A stretch of DNA of 64,000 bases from Bacteroidales bacterium (lineage in GTDB: Bacteria; Bacteroidota; Bacteroidia; Bacteroidales; UBA932). Where the stretch lies: NCBI GenBank assembly GCA_021371955.1, contig JAJFVD010000003.1:494075-558074 (forward strand). Direction: 5' to 3'. Of this stretch, positions 54,356-63,944 are shown in pieces (the first letter of the stretch is position 1; each line of letters starts with the position of its first letter). The notes under the pieces were generated by a model. That model made no database searches. It had not been told where the DNA came from and saw only the letters and a list, made by a program, of their open reading frames with translations. The translations under genes were made by a program, and so were the position numbers.

Positions 54356-55540
54356 TTATTGAATACCCAGTTTTGACTTGATGGCCTTAGGAATTGAATT
54401 TTTGTGAACCATAACAGAGATGCTTTTTGCCCGGACGAAACTTTCAGACATATTAAGATATCCTCCGAATTTATTTCTCTCGGTTCCCCATGAGTTTTTG
54501 GTTCTGTAGTATACATTTCCTTTCTGGTCCTTGACGATCCCTGTAAGAAGCATTAGGTGGTCATCGGTTGTAACGAATGTTTCATATCCTTTTTGGCGTA
54601 TATCCTGCGTTACTTTTACTTCGGGATAGATGTTCTCAAACTTCAATATTTCGCCATACTTGTCATCCGGGCTCATTTTTTCGAACCGGGCCCTGTCTGT
54701 GTCGGTATAGTTACTCAAGTCTGCAACTTCAGGATTAATTGCTACTCCATTCTTGTGGGAAAACCCTTTTTCGCTTACATCACCATCCCAGCATACTGTA
54801 TAACCGTTATTGAGGGCATAGTTGATGACTTCCATGAATTCATCAAGGGGAACATTGTAGTAACGTGCAAAATCCCAGTTGTCGGGGATTTCAATTACTG
54901 ATTCTTTGTAGAACGGAATATGTGAAAAGCTTGTAATCTCAACATAATCATTCATGTTTAATCCCAGAGATTCTGCAAAGCTTTTAGGAGTGTACTCCTT
55001 GCCACGATATGTAAATTTATCAGGAACTTTTCCGAGATATGTGTCAAGAAGATTATTTACAATCTTATAATATTCAGGACTTTTTTGCTTCAACTCAACA
55101 GTTGCACTGGAAATAGCATTGACAAACTTATTTAACTCTTTGTGGTTGTTAAGTTTTGAATCGTAGTTGATTCCGTTGTATGCTTCTTGAGGAATAATAC
55201 CGCTTTCTTTAACGATATTTGTAAGGACGTGTGCAACACTTCCCTCTCCGAGGTTGCCTTCTCCTCTCCTGAGATAGTTGTCGTTCATTCTGTTTGAGTA
55301 GTTAATACGAACGGGATACATCTCCGAAAGATCGTGGTCCCCTTTGCCTGTTCTTAACAGTTCTGCTTCAATAAATGCTGTTGTAGCATAACTCCAGCAT
55401 GTTCCGCTGCTTGCCTGGTTTTTTACAGATGTAGCAGGATTAACAACAACATCAGTAAAGACGTAACCTTGTCCGAAAACCTGAGAAGTTATTGCAAAAA
55501 GCGCAATAGTAACGGAGAAAAATATCGACCTCTTTTTCAT
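54356..55540 (-). CDS. C1 family cysteine peptidase, second of a tandem pair
   Basis: 394 residues with a signal peptide (1-23). Papain-like catalytic residues: Gln42 and Cys48 in SVKNQASSGTCWSYAT, His in TTDDHLMLLTG and Asn in RTKNSWG. It resembles the bleomycin-hydrolase/aminopeptidase C group, but a secretion signal makes it periplasmic. Starts 3 bases after the stop of its paralogue, from which it probably arose by duplication. Confidence 0.92.
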   Translation of the reverse strand: MKKRSIFFSVTIALFAITSQVFGQGYVFTDVVVNPATSVKNQASSGTCWSYATTAFIEAELLRTGKGDHDLSEMYPVRINYSNRMNDNYLRRGEGNLGEGSVAHVLTNIVKESGIIPQEAYNGINYDSKLNNHKELNKFVNAISSATVELKQKSPEYYKIVNNLLDTYLGKVPDKFTYRGKEYTPKSFAESLGLNMNDYVEITSFSHIPFYKESVIEIPDNWDFARYYNVPLDEFMEVINYALNNGYTVCWDGDVSEKGFSHKNGVAINPEVADLSNYTDTDRARFEKMSPDDKYGEILKFENIYPEVKVTQDIRQKGYETFVTTDDHLMLLTGIVKDQKGNVYYRTKNSWGTERNKFGGYLNMSESFVRAKSISVMVHKNSIPKAIKSKLGIQ

Positions 55541-55543
55541 GAT

Positions 55544-56686
55544 TTATTTAATGTTAAGTTTTTTTAAAATTTCTTTTGGAACAGCATTTTTATTTACAAC
55601 AATATTCATTGTCTTGTATTTGACGAAATTCTCGGAAACATACCATATTCCTTTGTATTCACCTGAAGTTCCCCAAGAGTTTTTAACCATATAATATTTG
55701 GTTCCTTTTTGATCACGGGCAATTCCAAAGATGTGCATTCCATGGTCGTCTGTGGTTTGTCCGTTGTCAAAGGCAACCTGGCGCAAATCCTGAGTAATTG
55801 TCTTTTCGGGCAGAATCTCTTCTAGAGACAACGTTCTTGCATCGGTCTCTTTTTCAGGAACAACAGCAATCCCTTTCCGGGTGAATCCTTTTTCACTCAT
55901 ATCGGAGCCCCATAAAACGGTATATCCTTTTTCAATCGAATAGTCGAAAATTTGCATCAGTTCGTCAATTGGAATATTGTATGACTTATCCCACCTCCAG
56001 TTGTCGGGAATCTCAAGAGCGAATTCGGTGTAAAACGGGTGATGTGTATACGATGTAATTGAAATATAATCTTTGGTATTAATGCCCAGTTCCTGAGCAT
56101 AAGTTTTTGGTGTGTATTCTTTTCCATTGACAGAAAACTTCTCGGGGACACATCCCAGGTAGGCGCTTAAAATTCCCTGAACCCCTTTGCGCCATGCAGT
56201 TGAAAGTTTCCCGTTAGGATTCTGTTCAATTGCTTTAATATAACCCTCAAGTGCAGCATCGAGTTCGTTATGGACATGCAACTCCTCGCCATATTCAAGA
56301 CCAGGCATAACCGAATCAGGAACTATTCCGTAATTTTCCCAAACATACAGAGCATCGGTGAATGAACTGCCCGGAGCAAAATTTATTTTACCGTTTGTGC
56401 GTACGAATTTATCTGCTTTGTCAAAATACGATTTTGAGACAATGAACATCTCTGACAGATCTGCAGGTCCTTTACCTGTTCTCAGGAGCTCCGATTCAAG
56501 AAATGAAATAGTTGAGAAGCTCCAGCAGGTGCTGGTCCTGTTTTGATTCTTTACGGATGTTACAGGAAGTTCTTTAACAATCGAAAATTCATAACCAATT
56601 TTTGCCTGAGGTTTATCCTGAGCATTGGCGTTGAAATTGAACACGAAAAGAGCTATGAGGATTACCCCAATAAGAAGTTTTTTCAT
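55544..56686 (-). CDS. C1 family cysteine peptidase, first of a tandem pair
   Basis: 380 residues; signal peptide (1-22, ANAQ). Gln48 and Cys54 in SVKNQNRTSTCWSFST, His in TTDDHGMHIFG, and Asn in MVKNSWGTSG complete the catalytic set. Collinear with the next gene along its whole length (both have LRTGKG, DLSEM, VNGKEYTPK-type, DNW, EKGFT/SHKNG segments). First gene of a C1-C1-pssA-kinase unit. Confidence 0.92.
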   Translation of the reverse strand: MKKLLIGVILIALFVFNFNANAQDKPQAKIGYEFSIVKELPVTSVKNQNRTSTCWSFSTISFLESELLRTGKGPADLSEMFIVSKSYFDKADKFVRTNGKINFAPGSSFTDALYVWENYGIVPDSVMPGLEYGEELHVHNELDAALEGYIKAIEQNPNGKLSTAWRKGVQGILSAYLGCVPEKFSVNGKEYTPKTYAQELGINTKDYISITSYTHHPFYTEFALEIPDNWRWDKSYNIPIDELMQIFDYSIEKGYTVLWGSDMSEKGFTRKGIAVVPEKETDARTLSLEEILPEKTITQDLRQVAFDNGQTTDDHGMHIFGIARDQKGTKYYMVKNSWGTSGEYKGIWYVSENFVKYKTMNIVVNKNAVPKEILKKLNIK

Positions 56687-56719
56687 AGATGTGGTAAACA
56701 GATTTAGTTGTTAATTGAC

Positions 56720-56727
56720 CAAAGTTA
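56720..56727 (-). promoter_or_regulatory. -7 element for the C1 peptidase operon
   Basis: Minus strand TAACTTTG, 33 bases before ATG 56686 and directly behind the queE terminator. No clear -33. Confidence 0.5.
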
Positions 56728-56728
56728 T

Positions 56729-56758
56729 GAAAAAAAAACATACCCGTTATGGTATGTT
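56729..56758 (-). terminator. Terminator overlapping the end of queE
   Basis: Stem AACATACC / GGTATGTT (56751-56758 and 56737-56744) with a 6-nt loop, then a run of nine T on the minus strand. The queE stop codon lies in the loop, so the last codons form one arm. Confidence 0.85.
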
Positions 56759-57370
56759 CATATATTTATGGGTCTGCAGAGAAATATTCCAGCAGGGATT
56801 TGCCTTTACATATTCTATTATCTTAGGAAGCATGGTTTTAATCCTGCTCCACTCCGGCTGCAAATAAAGCATGCAGTTATCGCCAACGAGAGCCTTATTT
56901 TTTTCTGCCCAGATAAAATCTTCTTCATTTTCAATGATAACCTTTAATTCAGAAGCAATCTTGTATATTTCACGTACCGGTGGTTTTTTCTTTTTTGGAG
57001 AGAGGCAAATCCAGTCGAAACTTCCGCTAATGGAAGAAGAACCGGAAGTTTCAAGAAAAATTTCAAGACCGTTGCTTTTGAGCAAAGAACATAATTTTTC
57101 CAAAGGATAGTTTAGAGGTTCACCGCCTGTAATTACAATTGCCTTTGCAGGATAATTCAATGCTTCTTTAACGATATCCTCTACCGGAACAGGAGGGTAC
57201 AGCGAAGGATTCCATGTCTCTTTGGCATCGCACCAGCTGCAGCCAACGTCACATCCTCCCAGTCTTATAAAATATGCCGGTTTTCCTGTATTAAATCCTT
57301 CACCCTGTATAGTGTAGAAACTCTCAACCAGCGGAAGCAGCGCTCCCTCTTTTAATATTGGAAATTTCAT
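56747..57370 (-). CDS. queE: 7-carboxy-7-deazaguanine synthase
   Basis: Radical SAM enzyme of the queuosine/7-deazaguanine pathway, converting carboxytetrahydropterin to CDG. 207 residues; the 4Fe-4S cluster cysteines are C40, C44 and C47 ([11 protein letters not shown]), SAM-binding GGEPL follows, and the substrate-binding N terminus is [22 protein letters not shown]. No other queuosine genes in the window. A -7 element (TACCTTTG) lies 17 bases upstream. Confidence 0.95.
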   Translation of the reverse strand: MKFPILKEGALLPLVESFYTIQGEGFNTGKPAYFIRLGGCDVGCSWCDAKETWNPSLYPPVPVEDIVKEALNYPAKAIVITGGEPLNYPLEKLCSLLKSNGLEIFLETSGSSSISGSFDWICLSPKKKKPPVREIYKIASELKVIIENEEDFIWAEKNKALVGDNCMLYLQPEWSRIKTMLPKIIEYVKANPCWNISLQTHKYMNIP

Positions 57371-57387
57371 GTTTTCTTATTTTTTTG

Positions 57388-57395
57388 CAAAGGTA
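57388..57395 (-). promoter_or_regulatory. -7 element for queE
   Basis: Minus strand TACCTTTG, exact TAnnTTTG match, giving a leader of about 12 bases. Confidence 0.5.
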
Positions 57396-57491
57396 ATAAA
57401 ACAACTCAATTATGCCGTTTTGTCATATTCAGTCAACTGGCAGATTTGTTGCAATACATGCATGAAGGAGAAAATTAACAACAATAATAAT

Positions 57492-59624
57492 ATGAACAAG
57501 CAAGATTATGAAGCACTTAATACCTATGCTAATAACCTGAATAAACAGGCAGGTGCGGGTAAACTGGATCCTGTAATAGGAAGAGACGAAGAGATTCGCA
57601 GGGTTCTTCAGATTTTGAGCAGAAGAACCAAAAACAATCCGATTCTTGTTGGAGAACCTGGCGTAGGAAAAACTGCAATTGCCGAAGGCATTGCACAGAG
57701 AATTGTTCGCGGAGATGTCCCCGAGAACCTTAAATCAAAGATACTTTTCTCTCTCGACATGGGTGCCCTCATTGCCGGCGCAAAGTATAAAGGGGAGTTT
57801 GAAGAGAGGCTTAAAGCAGTGGTAAAAGAGGTAACAGAGAGTGCAGGGGAGGTGCTTCTGTTTATTGATGAAATACATACTCTTGTTGGGGCCGGAAGGG
57901 GAGAAGGGGCAATGGATGCTGCGAACATTCTAAAACCGGCGCTGGCGAGGGGAGAACTAAGGGCAATAGGGTCCACAACGCTGGATGAATATCAGAAGTA
58001 TTTTGAGCAGGATAAGGCGCTGGAGAGAAGGTTTCAGATGGTTATGGTAGACGAGCCCTCTCCTTCTGAGGCAGTATCCATTTTGAGGGGTCTTAAGGAG
58101 CGCTACGAAAATCACCATAAAGTGCAGATTAAGGATGACGCAATACTTGCTGCCGTTGACCTTTCTAACAGATATATCACATCCCGTCATCTCCCGGATA
58201 AGGCAATTGACCTTATTGATGAAGCGGCATCAAAAATCCGTATTGAAATTAATTCAGTTCCTGAGTCGATAGATGAGCTAAACCGGAAAATCCGCCAGTT
58301 GGAAATTGAAAGGGAGGCTATAAAAAGAGAAGGAGACAAGGAGAAGGTGGATGAACTGACCGTGCAGATTGACGAACTTGGTTCCGAAAGGACAAAGAAA
58401 AATACTGTATGGAGGGAGGAGAAGAGTATAATAGATAAGATTCAGAAAAAGAAAATTGAAATTGAGGAATTCAAATTCAGGGCTCAGGAGGCAGAAAGGA
58501 GCGGAGACTACGGAAAGGTTGCAGAACTCAGATACGGTAAGATTACAGCGGCTGAAAAGGAGATAGAACAACTTATGAAGCAAAAGGGCAGCGGTGAGTT
58601 TTCAATGATTAAAGAATCGGTAGAACCGGAAGATATTGCAGAGGTAGTGGCAAAATGGACAGGAATTCCGGTAAAGAGAATGCTGGAGAGTGAAAAGGAG
58701 AAACTTTTGAGAATGGAGGAGGCTCTTCATAACAGAGTCATTGGCCAGGATGAGGCAATTGCAGCTGTGTCCGATGCAATAAGAAGGAGCAGGGCAGGGC
58801 TTCAGGATATGAAGAGGCCAATAGGCTCTTTTCTGTTTATGGGTACAACAGGGGTAGGAAAAACAGAACTTGCAAAAGCGCTGGCAGAATTTCTCTTTAA
58901 TGACGAGAACCTGATGACCAGAATTGATATGAGCGAATATCAGGAGAGGCACTCAGTATCTAGACTCGTTGGTGCTCCTCCGGGTTATATAGGATACGAA
59001 GAGGGAGGACAACTAACAGAAGCAGTACGCAGAAAGCCATATTCGGTGATTCTTCTGGACGAAATTGAGAAAGCTCACTCAGATGTTTTTAATATTCTTT
59101 TACAAGTACTTGACGATGGACGGTTAACGGACAACAAGGGAAGAACCGTTGACTTTAAGAATACCATTCTTATAATGACGTCGAACGCCGGATCGGCGAT
59201 TATTCAGGATAATCTTAGCAGGCTAAACGACAAAAACAGGGAAGAACTCCTTGAAAAAACCAGAATAGAAGTTCTTGAAACATTAAAAAACAGTGTACGG
59301 CCGGAATTTCTCAACAGGATTGATGAAATTATAATGTTTCATCCTCTCACAATGGATAATATGAAAGATATCCTGAAACTGCAAATTTCCGGGATTAAAA
59401 AACTTCTTGAAGAGAAGGGACTGGAACTTCAATTTACGGATTATGCAATGAAATACCTGTGCAATAAGGGTTATGACCCGTCCTACGGAGCAAGGCCTAT
59501 AAAAAGATTACTACAAAAAGAGCTTGTTAACGAACTTGCCAAGGCCCTGTTAAAGGGGACGCTCAATAAGGAGAAGCCTATAATTGTAGACTTTTTTGAA
59601 GACCTGTTGGTTTTTAGAAACTAA
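57492..59624 (+). CDS. clpB: ClpB-like AAA+ disaggregase lacking the N-terminal domain
   Basis: 710 residues from ATG 57492 ([19 protein letters not shown]). It begins about where the first AAA module of ClpB starts, with no Clp_N repeats. NBD1 has [13 protein letters not shown] and [12 protein letters not shown] full-length M-domain coiled coil (roughly 125 residues starting at [10 protein letters not shown]) is present, and NBD2 has [14 protein letters not shown] and [10 protein letters not shown]. The C terminus follows ClpB. The M domain argues for ClpB over ClpC/ClpA. The frame is open to 57369, but the residues added do not resemble Clp_N and would overlap the queE promoter; ATG 57462 is a minor alternative. 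Overlaps the convergent ligase stop by 4 bases. Confidence 0.88.
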   Translation: MNKQDYEALNTYANNLNKQAGAGKLDPVIGRDEEIRRVLQILSRRTKNNPILVGEPGVGKTAIAEGIAQRIVRGDVPENLKSKILFSLDMGALIAGAKYKGEFEERLKAVVKEVTESAGEVLLFIDEIHTLVGAGRGEGAMDAANILKPALARGELRAIGSTTLDEYQKYFEQDKALERRFQMVMVDEPSPSEAVSILRGLKERYENHHKVQIKDDAILAAVDLSNRYITSRHLPDKAIDLIDEAASKIRIEINSVPESIDELNRKIRQLEIEREAIKREGDKEKVDELTVQIDELGSERTKKNTVWREEKSIIDKIQKKKIEIEEFKFRAQEAERSGDYGKVAELRYGKITAAEKEIEQLMKQKGSGEFSMIKESVEPEDIAEVVAKWTGIPVKRMLESEKEKLLRMEEALHNRVIGQDEAIAAVSDAIRRSRAGLQDMKRPIGSFLFMGTTGVGKTELAKALAEFLFNDENLMTRIDMSEYQERHSVSRLVGAPPGYIGYEEGGQLTEAVRRKPYSVILLDEIEKAHSDVFNILLQVLDDGRLTDNKGRTVDFKNTILIMTSNAGSAIIQDNLSRLNDKNREELLEKTRIEVLETLKNSVRPEFLNRIDEIIMFHPLTMDNMKDILKLQISGIKKLLEEKGLELQFTDYAMKYLCNKGYDPSYGARPIKRLLQKELVNELAKALLKGTLNKEKPIIVDFFEDLLVFRN

Positions 59625-61240
59625 ACATAAATATATCGCTTGATTTTTTGAGTGGCAGTCTTTTCAAAAGGGACTTGCTGCTCAATAATCTCAGCAATTT
59701 TAGAAGATTTGTTCACTCTGTTGTTTACAAAGTCCAGAAGATCTGCTTTTACTTTGTTTACTCTTTCCTGCAGGTTTATAACAGTTTCTTCGCTGAATGT
59801 GTGAAGTGCCTCAATCTGTTCATAGTTAAAGTGAACCATTGCAATAAGTTTCCCTTTTACAACAGTAACGAGAGATTCGAGCACAAGATCGTGCTCATTA
59901 ATTATTGACTCAATCTCTTCCGGATAGATATTTTCACCGTTGGCACCTACAATCATATTGTCCATTCTTCCTTTAATGAACAGATTGCCATCCTTGTCAA
60001 GGAATCCAAGGTCTTTAGTGCGGAACCATCCGTCTTTAGTAAAACAAGTGGCAGTTGTGTCAAGGTCTTTGTAATATCCCATCATTACTGTTGGCCCTTT
60101 AATGACAATTTCGCCTATGTTTTGAGAATTTGGATTATGGATTTTCATTTCAATGCCTTTAAGATGCGGGCCTGTAGACTGCAGCTTTACTTTCCCGGGT
60201 AAAGCACCGGCAAGTAATGGAGATGTTTCGGTAAGTCCATAACCTATTGAGTATGGAAAACCAGCATCTGCAAGAAACCGTTCAACAGCAGCATCCAGTT
60301 TTGACCCTCCAATGCCAAAAAATCTTAAGTTTCCGCCAAATGTCTGCAAAAGTTTTTTTCCTGCGATTTTATGGAACCCCCGCCGGATAAATGAGATTGA
60401 GTACAAAAACTGCATTATCCAGTTTTTAGTAAACATTGGCCGGATTTTGTTCTTATATATCTTTTCCACAATCAGTGGAACGCTAAAAATCATAGTAGGT
60501 TTTACCTCGGCAAGCGCAGGCATCAGAAGGGACGGTGTTGGCACCCCATCGAGATATACCACATGTGCTCCCCGCGAAAAAGGAAATATCATTCCCAGAC
60601 TGCATTCATATGCATGAGAAAGAGGAAGAATGGAGAGAAAAACATCATTTTCATCTATTGGAAACAGTACCTGCGCCAGCTGATTCATTGCAACAAGATT
60701 GGAATGGCTCAGCATGACACCTTTAGACGCACCGGATGTGCCGGATGTATATATTATTGATGCAAGTTCCTGATAAGATGGCTTTTCGGGGACAACAATT
60801 TTCGCATCAGGATTCTCTTTAATTACTTCAAAATTGTCCATTAAAATAATAAGAGACAACTTGTTGGATAAATTCTCGGGTATTTTATACTGTAATTTTG
60901 AAGAGACGATTAGAGCTTTTGCCTCGGAGTGTTCCATGATATTAACAATCTCAAAAGACGTAAAATCGGGAAGGACAGGAACAACTACGCGGGATGATGT
61001 TGTTATGGCGAAATAGGAGACTGCCCAGTTTGGCATATTGCTTCCGAGTATTGCTATTTTATCGCCTGCATTAAGCCCGTATTTGTTAAAAATGTCGACA
61101 AGCTTATCTACTTCGGCTCCGAATTCTTTATAAGAAAGTTGATATTTTTTATTCAATGTGAATGCCGGCCGATTGGAAAAATCAGCTATACTTTTGGAAT
61201 AAAGGTCTGCAAGGCTCAGTTCTGGTATATCCCCAATCAT
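59621..61240 (-). CDS. AMP-binding fatty acyl-CoA ligase
   Basis: 539 residues of the adenylate-forming family. P-loop-like [33 protein letters not shown], and the hinge region [41 protein letters not shown]. Activates a long-chain fatty acid (or similar acid) to acyl-CoA; chain length cannot be read from sequence. The C-terminal lysine region ends [10 protein letters not shown]. Confidence 0.92.
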   Translation of the reverse strand: MIGDIPELSLADLYSKSIADFSNRPAFTLNKKYQLSYKEFGAEVDKLVDIFNKYGLNAGDKIAILGSNMPNWAVSYFAITTSSRVVVPVLPDFTSFEIVNIMEHSEAKALIVSSKLQYKIPENLSNKLSLIILMDNFEVIKENPDAKIVVPEKPSYQELASIIYTSGTSGASKGVMLSHSNLVAMNQLAQVLFPIDENDVFLSILPLSHAYECSLGMIFPFSRGAHVVYLDGVPTPSLLMPALAEVKPTMIFSVPLIVEKIYKNKIRPMFTKNWIMQFLYSISFIRRGFHKIAGKKLLQTFGGNLRFFGIGGSKLDAAVERFLADAGFPYSIGYGLTETSPLLAGALPGKVKLQSTGPHLKGIEMKIHNPNSQNIGEIVIKGPTVMMGYYKDLDTTATCFTKDGWFRTKDLGFLDKDGNLFIKGRMDNMIVGANGENIYPEEIESIINEHDLVLESLVTVVKGKLIAMVHFNYEQIEALHTFSEETVINLQERVNKVKADLLDFVNNRVNKSSKIAEIIEQQVPFEKTATQKIKRYIYV

Positions 61241-61263
61241 ATTAAAATCTTTATCATGTTCAA

Positions 61264-61271
61264 CAAAGATA
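61264..61271 (-). promoter_or_regulatory. -7 element for the acyl-CoA ligase gene
   Basis: Minus strand TATCTTTG, 23 bases before the ATG; no clear -33. Confidence 0.5.
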
Positions 61272-61295
61272 TAAATATTCTATCGACTGGAATAA

Positions 61296-61325
61296 TTGTC
61301 AGTGGTCCGATTTTTGTTAAATTTG
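61296..61325 (+). promoter_or_regulatory. Promoter of the DUF6913-TPR-DedA unit
   Basis: TTG (61296-61298), 19-bp spacer, TAAATTTG (61318-61325), 25 bases before ATG 61351. Confidence 0.65.
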
Positions 61326-61350
61326 TATCAGTTATTACAAAAAAGGCAAA

Positions 61351-61875
61351 ATGTTTTTTAAAAAGACTTTCCAGAAAAGAGCACTCGCGAAGTTGGATAC
61401 TAAGCGAGATGTTGTTTTTATGCCTGTATATAATGCAAAAAAGGTAACAATAATCTACAGCACGGAAGAGGAAGGAATAGGAGAGGCAATAGATTTTCTT
61501 ACCTCTTTTCTCGAAGAAAAGAAAATTTCTTACGAGGGAATTGCAATAAATCTTGGGAAAAATATAACTGACCCGGCCTCTCTGAAGAAAGGCATAACAT
61601 TGGTTGACAAAAAGAGTGTAAACAATTACGGATTACCATTGTCCGAAATCAGGATTCCATTTGGAGGCGAGTGTTCCGACCTTCTTTTTGATTTTGCAGC
61701 GGGTTATAATTTTACTCATGACTACATAGTAAAAATATGTAGTTCAAGGTTTAAAACAGGCAGAAGCAACTACGACAATAATCCATTTGATTTTGTTGCT
61801 GGCAGCGGGGCGGGCACTCCCCTTAATTTTGTGAAGCATGCCATTAACTATTTAACATCCATTAAACCGGCATAA
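61351..61875 (+). CDS. DUF6913 family protein
   Basis: 174 residues, no signal peptide or membrane segment. It contains an N-terminal basic helix (MFFKKTFQKRALAKL) and an alpha/beta core (VTIIYSTEEEGIGEAIDFL; GECSDLLFDFAAGYNF; GRSNYDNNPFDFVAGS). I associate it with DUF6913, a Bacteroidetes family without known function. Followed after 3 bases by the TPR gene. Confidence 0.75.
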   Translation: MFFKKTFQKRALAKLDTKRDVVFMPVYNAKKVTIIYSTEEEGIGEAIDFLTSFLEEKKISYEGIAINLGKNITDPASLKKGITLVDKKSVNNYGLPLSEIRIPFGGECSDLLFDFAAGYNFTHDYIVKICSSRFKTGRSNYDNNPFDFVAGSGAGTPLNFVKHAINYLTSIKPA

Positions 61876-61878
61876 TAA

Positions 61879-63153
61879 ATGATTGACGATCTTTTTAACT
61901 CACAGGAAGAGGATGAAGAAGAGGACTTTTCTCACTTGATTCCAGCTTGTGAAGAGGCAATGACAGACGGCAAGATGGACTCCCTGCGATTTTCGGAAGA
62001 GGAGTATGAGTTCCTTTTGAATAATTTCATTATGGAGGGCAACGACAACATGGTAAATGAACTTGCCCGTCTTGCATATGTTCAGCACCCATATTCGGCC
62101 GACCTGGTAATCCGGTATGCCGATGTTCTTATTGTCAGAAGGGAAACTGAAAAAGCGAAAGAGATATTGCAAAATCTGCTTGAGAGAACTTCCGACAACG
62201 GAGATATTTATTTTCTCATTGGAAGGGCATGTCTCAAGAGTGGGGAACATGAAGAGGCAAAGGAAAATATTAACAAGGCAGTTGCATTATTGCCGGATGA
62301 GGCAGCAGAAATGTTCCATACTGCTGCGCAGGATTATATTGATTTGGCCGAATTTGAGCGGGCTCTGGACTACCTCATCGATGCCGAAGCTGCAGATTCC
62401 AGCGATACAGAGCTTTATAACGATGTCGCATTTTGTTATGAAAGGCTTAACCGCTTTGAAGAGAGTCTGGTTTATTATGAAAAATATCTGGATCAGGATC
62501 CTTTTAATGATAATGTATGGTTTAATGTTGGCACAATTCACGCCCGGGAGCTGCGTTTCGACAAATCTCTTGAAGCTTTTGACTATGCAATAGCCCTCAA
62601 CCCGGAGAACTCATCGGTGCTTTACAATAAGGCAATAGTATATGTAAACACGGAAAACTTTCAAAAAGGCATTGATACTTTTACTGAGTTTCTAAAGTTT
62701 GAGCCAGATAATATTTTTGCAATTGTAGGAATTGCCGAGGCACTTCTTGCAATGGATAACCTGCCGGAAGCTGCCCGTTACTATCAGGAGGCGCTTACCC
62801 TTGAGAAAGGAAATCAGGAAGCAAATTCGGGGCTTGCATTAATAAGCATGCTCAACCACGATCACTACAGTGCTCTTGTGTATCTCAGAAGAGTTATCGG
62901 ATCGGAGAGTGTAGACTACAACTTTCTTTCCGGCCAGCTTTTAATAGAATTTAAAAGAACACTCCTTCCGGAATTCCTTGTATATTATCTTGTTGCTTTA
63001 TATTACACCCATTCTATGGATTCATTTGTTGCAAACCTGGAAATCCTTTTGACAATGGATGAACTTTGGCTCAAAAAATTATACGAACTTGTACCCAAGC
63101 TTAAAAAGGATATAGCAATCACAAAGAAAATTTCAAAACTAAGAGAAAAATAA
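61879..63153 (+). CDS. Tetratricopeptide repeat protein
   Basis: 424 residues: an acidic N terminus (residues 1-25), then about nine TPR units between residues 60 and 350 (for example DVLIVRRETEKAKEILQNLL, AFCYERLNRFEESLVYYEKYL, ALNPENSSVLYNKAIVYVN). Soluble, with no catalytic domain. Likely a cytoplasmic scaffold; partners unknown. Confidence 0.88.
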   Translation: MIDDLFNSQEEDEEEDFSHLIPACEEAMTDGKMDSLRFSEEEYEFLLNNFIMEGNDNMVNELARLAYVQHPYSADLVIRYADVLIVRRETEKAKEILQNLLERTSDNGDIYFLIGRACLKSGEHEEAKENINKAVALLPDEAAEMFHTAAQDYIDLAEFERALDYLIDAEAADSSDTELYNDVAFCYERLNRFEESLVYYEKYLDQDPFNDNVWFNVGTIHARELRFDKSLEAFDYAIALNPENSSVLYNKAIVYVNTENFQKGIDTFTEFLKFEPDNIFAIVGIAEALLAMDNLPEAARYYQEALTLEKGNQEANSGLALISMLNHDHYSALVYLRRVIGSESVDYNFLSGQLLIEFKRTLLPEFLVYYLVALYYTHSMDSFVANLEILLTMDELWLKKLYELVPKLKKDIAITKKISKLREK

Positions 63154-63163
63154 CCGACACCTT

Positions 63164-63811
63164 ATGGAATCTGTACAATTTATTGAATGGTGCCTTGAAA
63201 ATCTGAATTACTGGACCATTACACTTTTAATGGCAATCGAGAGTTCTTTCATTCCTTTTCCTTCCGAAGTAGTTATCCCTCCCGCTGCATACAAAGCAGC
63301 AGAAGGAGAGTTGAACATATTCCTTGTTGTATTCTTTGGTACTTTTGGAGCCCTCATAGGAGCTGTTATAAATTATTACTTAGCGTACTTTCTTGGACGG
63401 CCTATTATATATAAACTTGCAAACAGCAGACTAGGACGGATTTGTCTTATAGACGAGCATAAAGTTCATACTGCAGAAGCTTTCTTTATTAAGAGGGGAG
63501 CCCTTTCAACATTCGTTGGCAGGCTTGTACCCGCCGTCCGTCAGCTTATTTCCCTACCGGCAGGCCTTGCAAAAATGAAGTTGTCAAAATTTATTCTTTA
63601 CACAACCCTTGGTGCCGGGGCCTGGAACATTATCCTCGCCGCCATAGGTTACAGCCTTCACAGCGTTGTTCCTAAAGACCAGCTTATGTCAAAAGTCAAC
63701 TATTACAGTTCGGAAATATCATGGGTAATGGTAGGCATCGCTGCGTTAATTGTCCTTTACTTTGTGTACAGAGGCTTCACAAAACCAAAAAACACTTCCG
63801 AAGTACTTTAG
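63164..63811 (+). CDS. DedA family membrane protein
   Basis: 215 residues with about five hydrophobic segments and the DedA/SNARE-associated motifs: ESSFIPFPSEVVIPPAAY, GALIGAVINYYLAYFLGRP, and FVGRLVPAVRQLISLPAGLAKM. The family includes undecaprenyl-phosphate and lipid flippases. Follows the TPR gene by 10 bases; last protein gene before tRNA-Arg. Confidence 0.93.
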   Translation: MESVQFIEWCLENLNYWTITLLMAIESSFIPFPSEVVIPPAAYKAAEGELNIFLVVFFGTFGALIGAVINYYLAYFLGRPIIYKLANSRLGRICLIDEHKVHTAEAFFIKRGALSTFVGRLVPAVRQLISLPAGLAKMKLSKFILYTTLGAGAWNIILAAIGYSLHSVVPKDQLMSKVNYYSSEISWVMVGIAALIVLYFVYRGFTKPKNTSEVL

Positions 63812-63827
63812 ATTATAAAAATATTAT

Positions 63828-63835
63828 TATCTTTG
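63828..63835 (+). promoter_or_regulatory. -7 element for tRNA-Arg
   Basis: TATCTTTG, 29 bases upstream of the mature tRNA 5' end. Confidence 0.6.
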
Positions 63836-63864
63836 CACTCCCCAACGGGAAACCTTTAACAAGG

Positions 63865-63938
63865 GGTTCGGTAGCTCAGTTGGATAGAGCAACAGCCTTC
63901 TAAGCTGTGGGTCTTGGGTTCGAATCCCAACCGAATCA
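63865..63938 (+). tRNA. tRNA-Arg (anticodon UCU)
   Basis: 74-nt cloverleaf. Acceptor GGTTCGG pairs with CCGAATC (one G-U), D stem GCTC/GAGC, anticodon stem ACAGC/GCTGT around loop CTTCTAA (anticodon TCT), T stem TTGGG/CCCAA with TTCGAAT loop, discriminator A. CCA is not encoded. Confidence 0.96.
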
Positions 63939-63944
63939 CTAAAA

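Noticed and set aside
57369..57491. Upstream extension of the ClpB frame to ATG 57369
   Set aside because: The 41 extra residues are hydrophobic/Asn-rich, do not resemble Clp_N, and would overlap the queE start and its -7 element.
62117..62593. 158-codon frame inside the TPR gene, different frame
   Set aside because: Sits within the TPR coding region, whose repeat pattern is clear; the alternative product is Met/Arg/Leu-rich noise.
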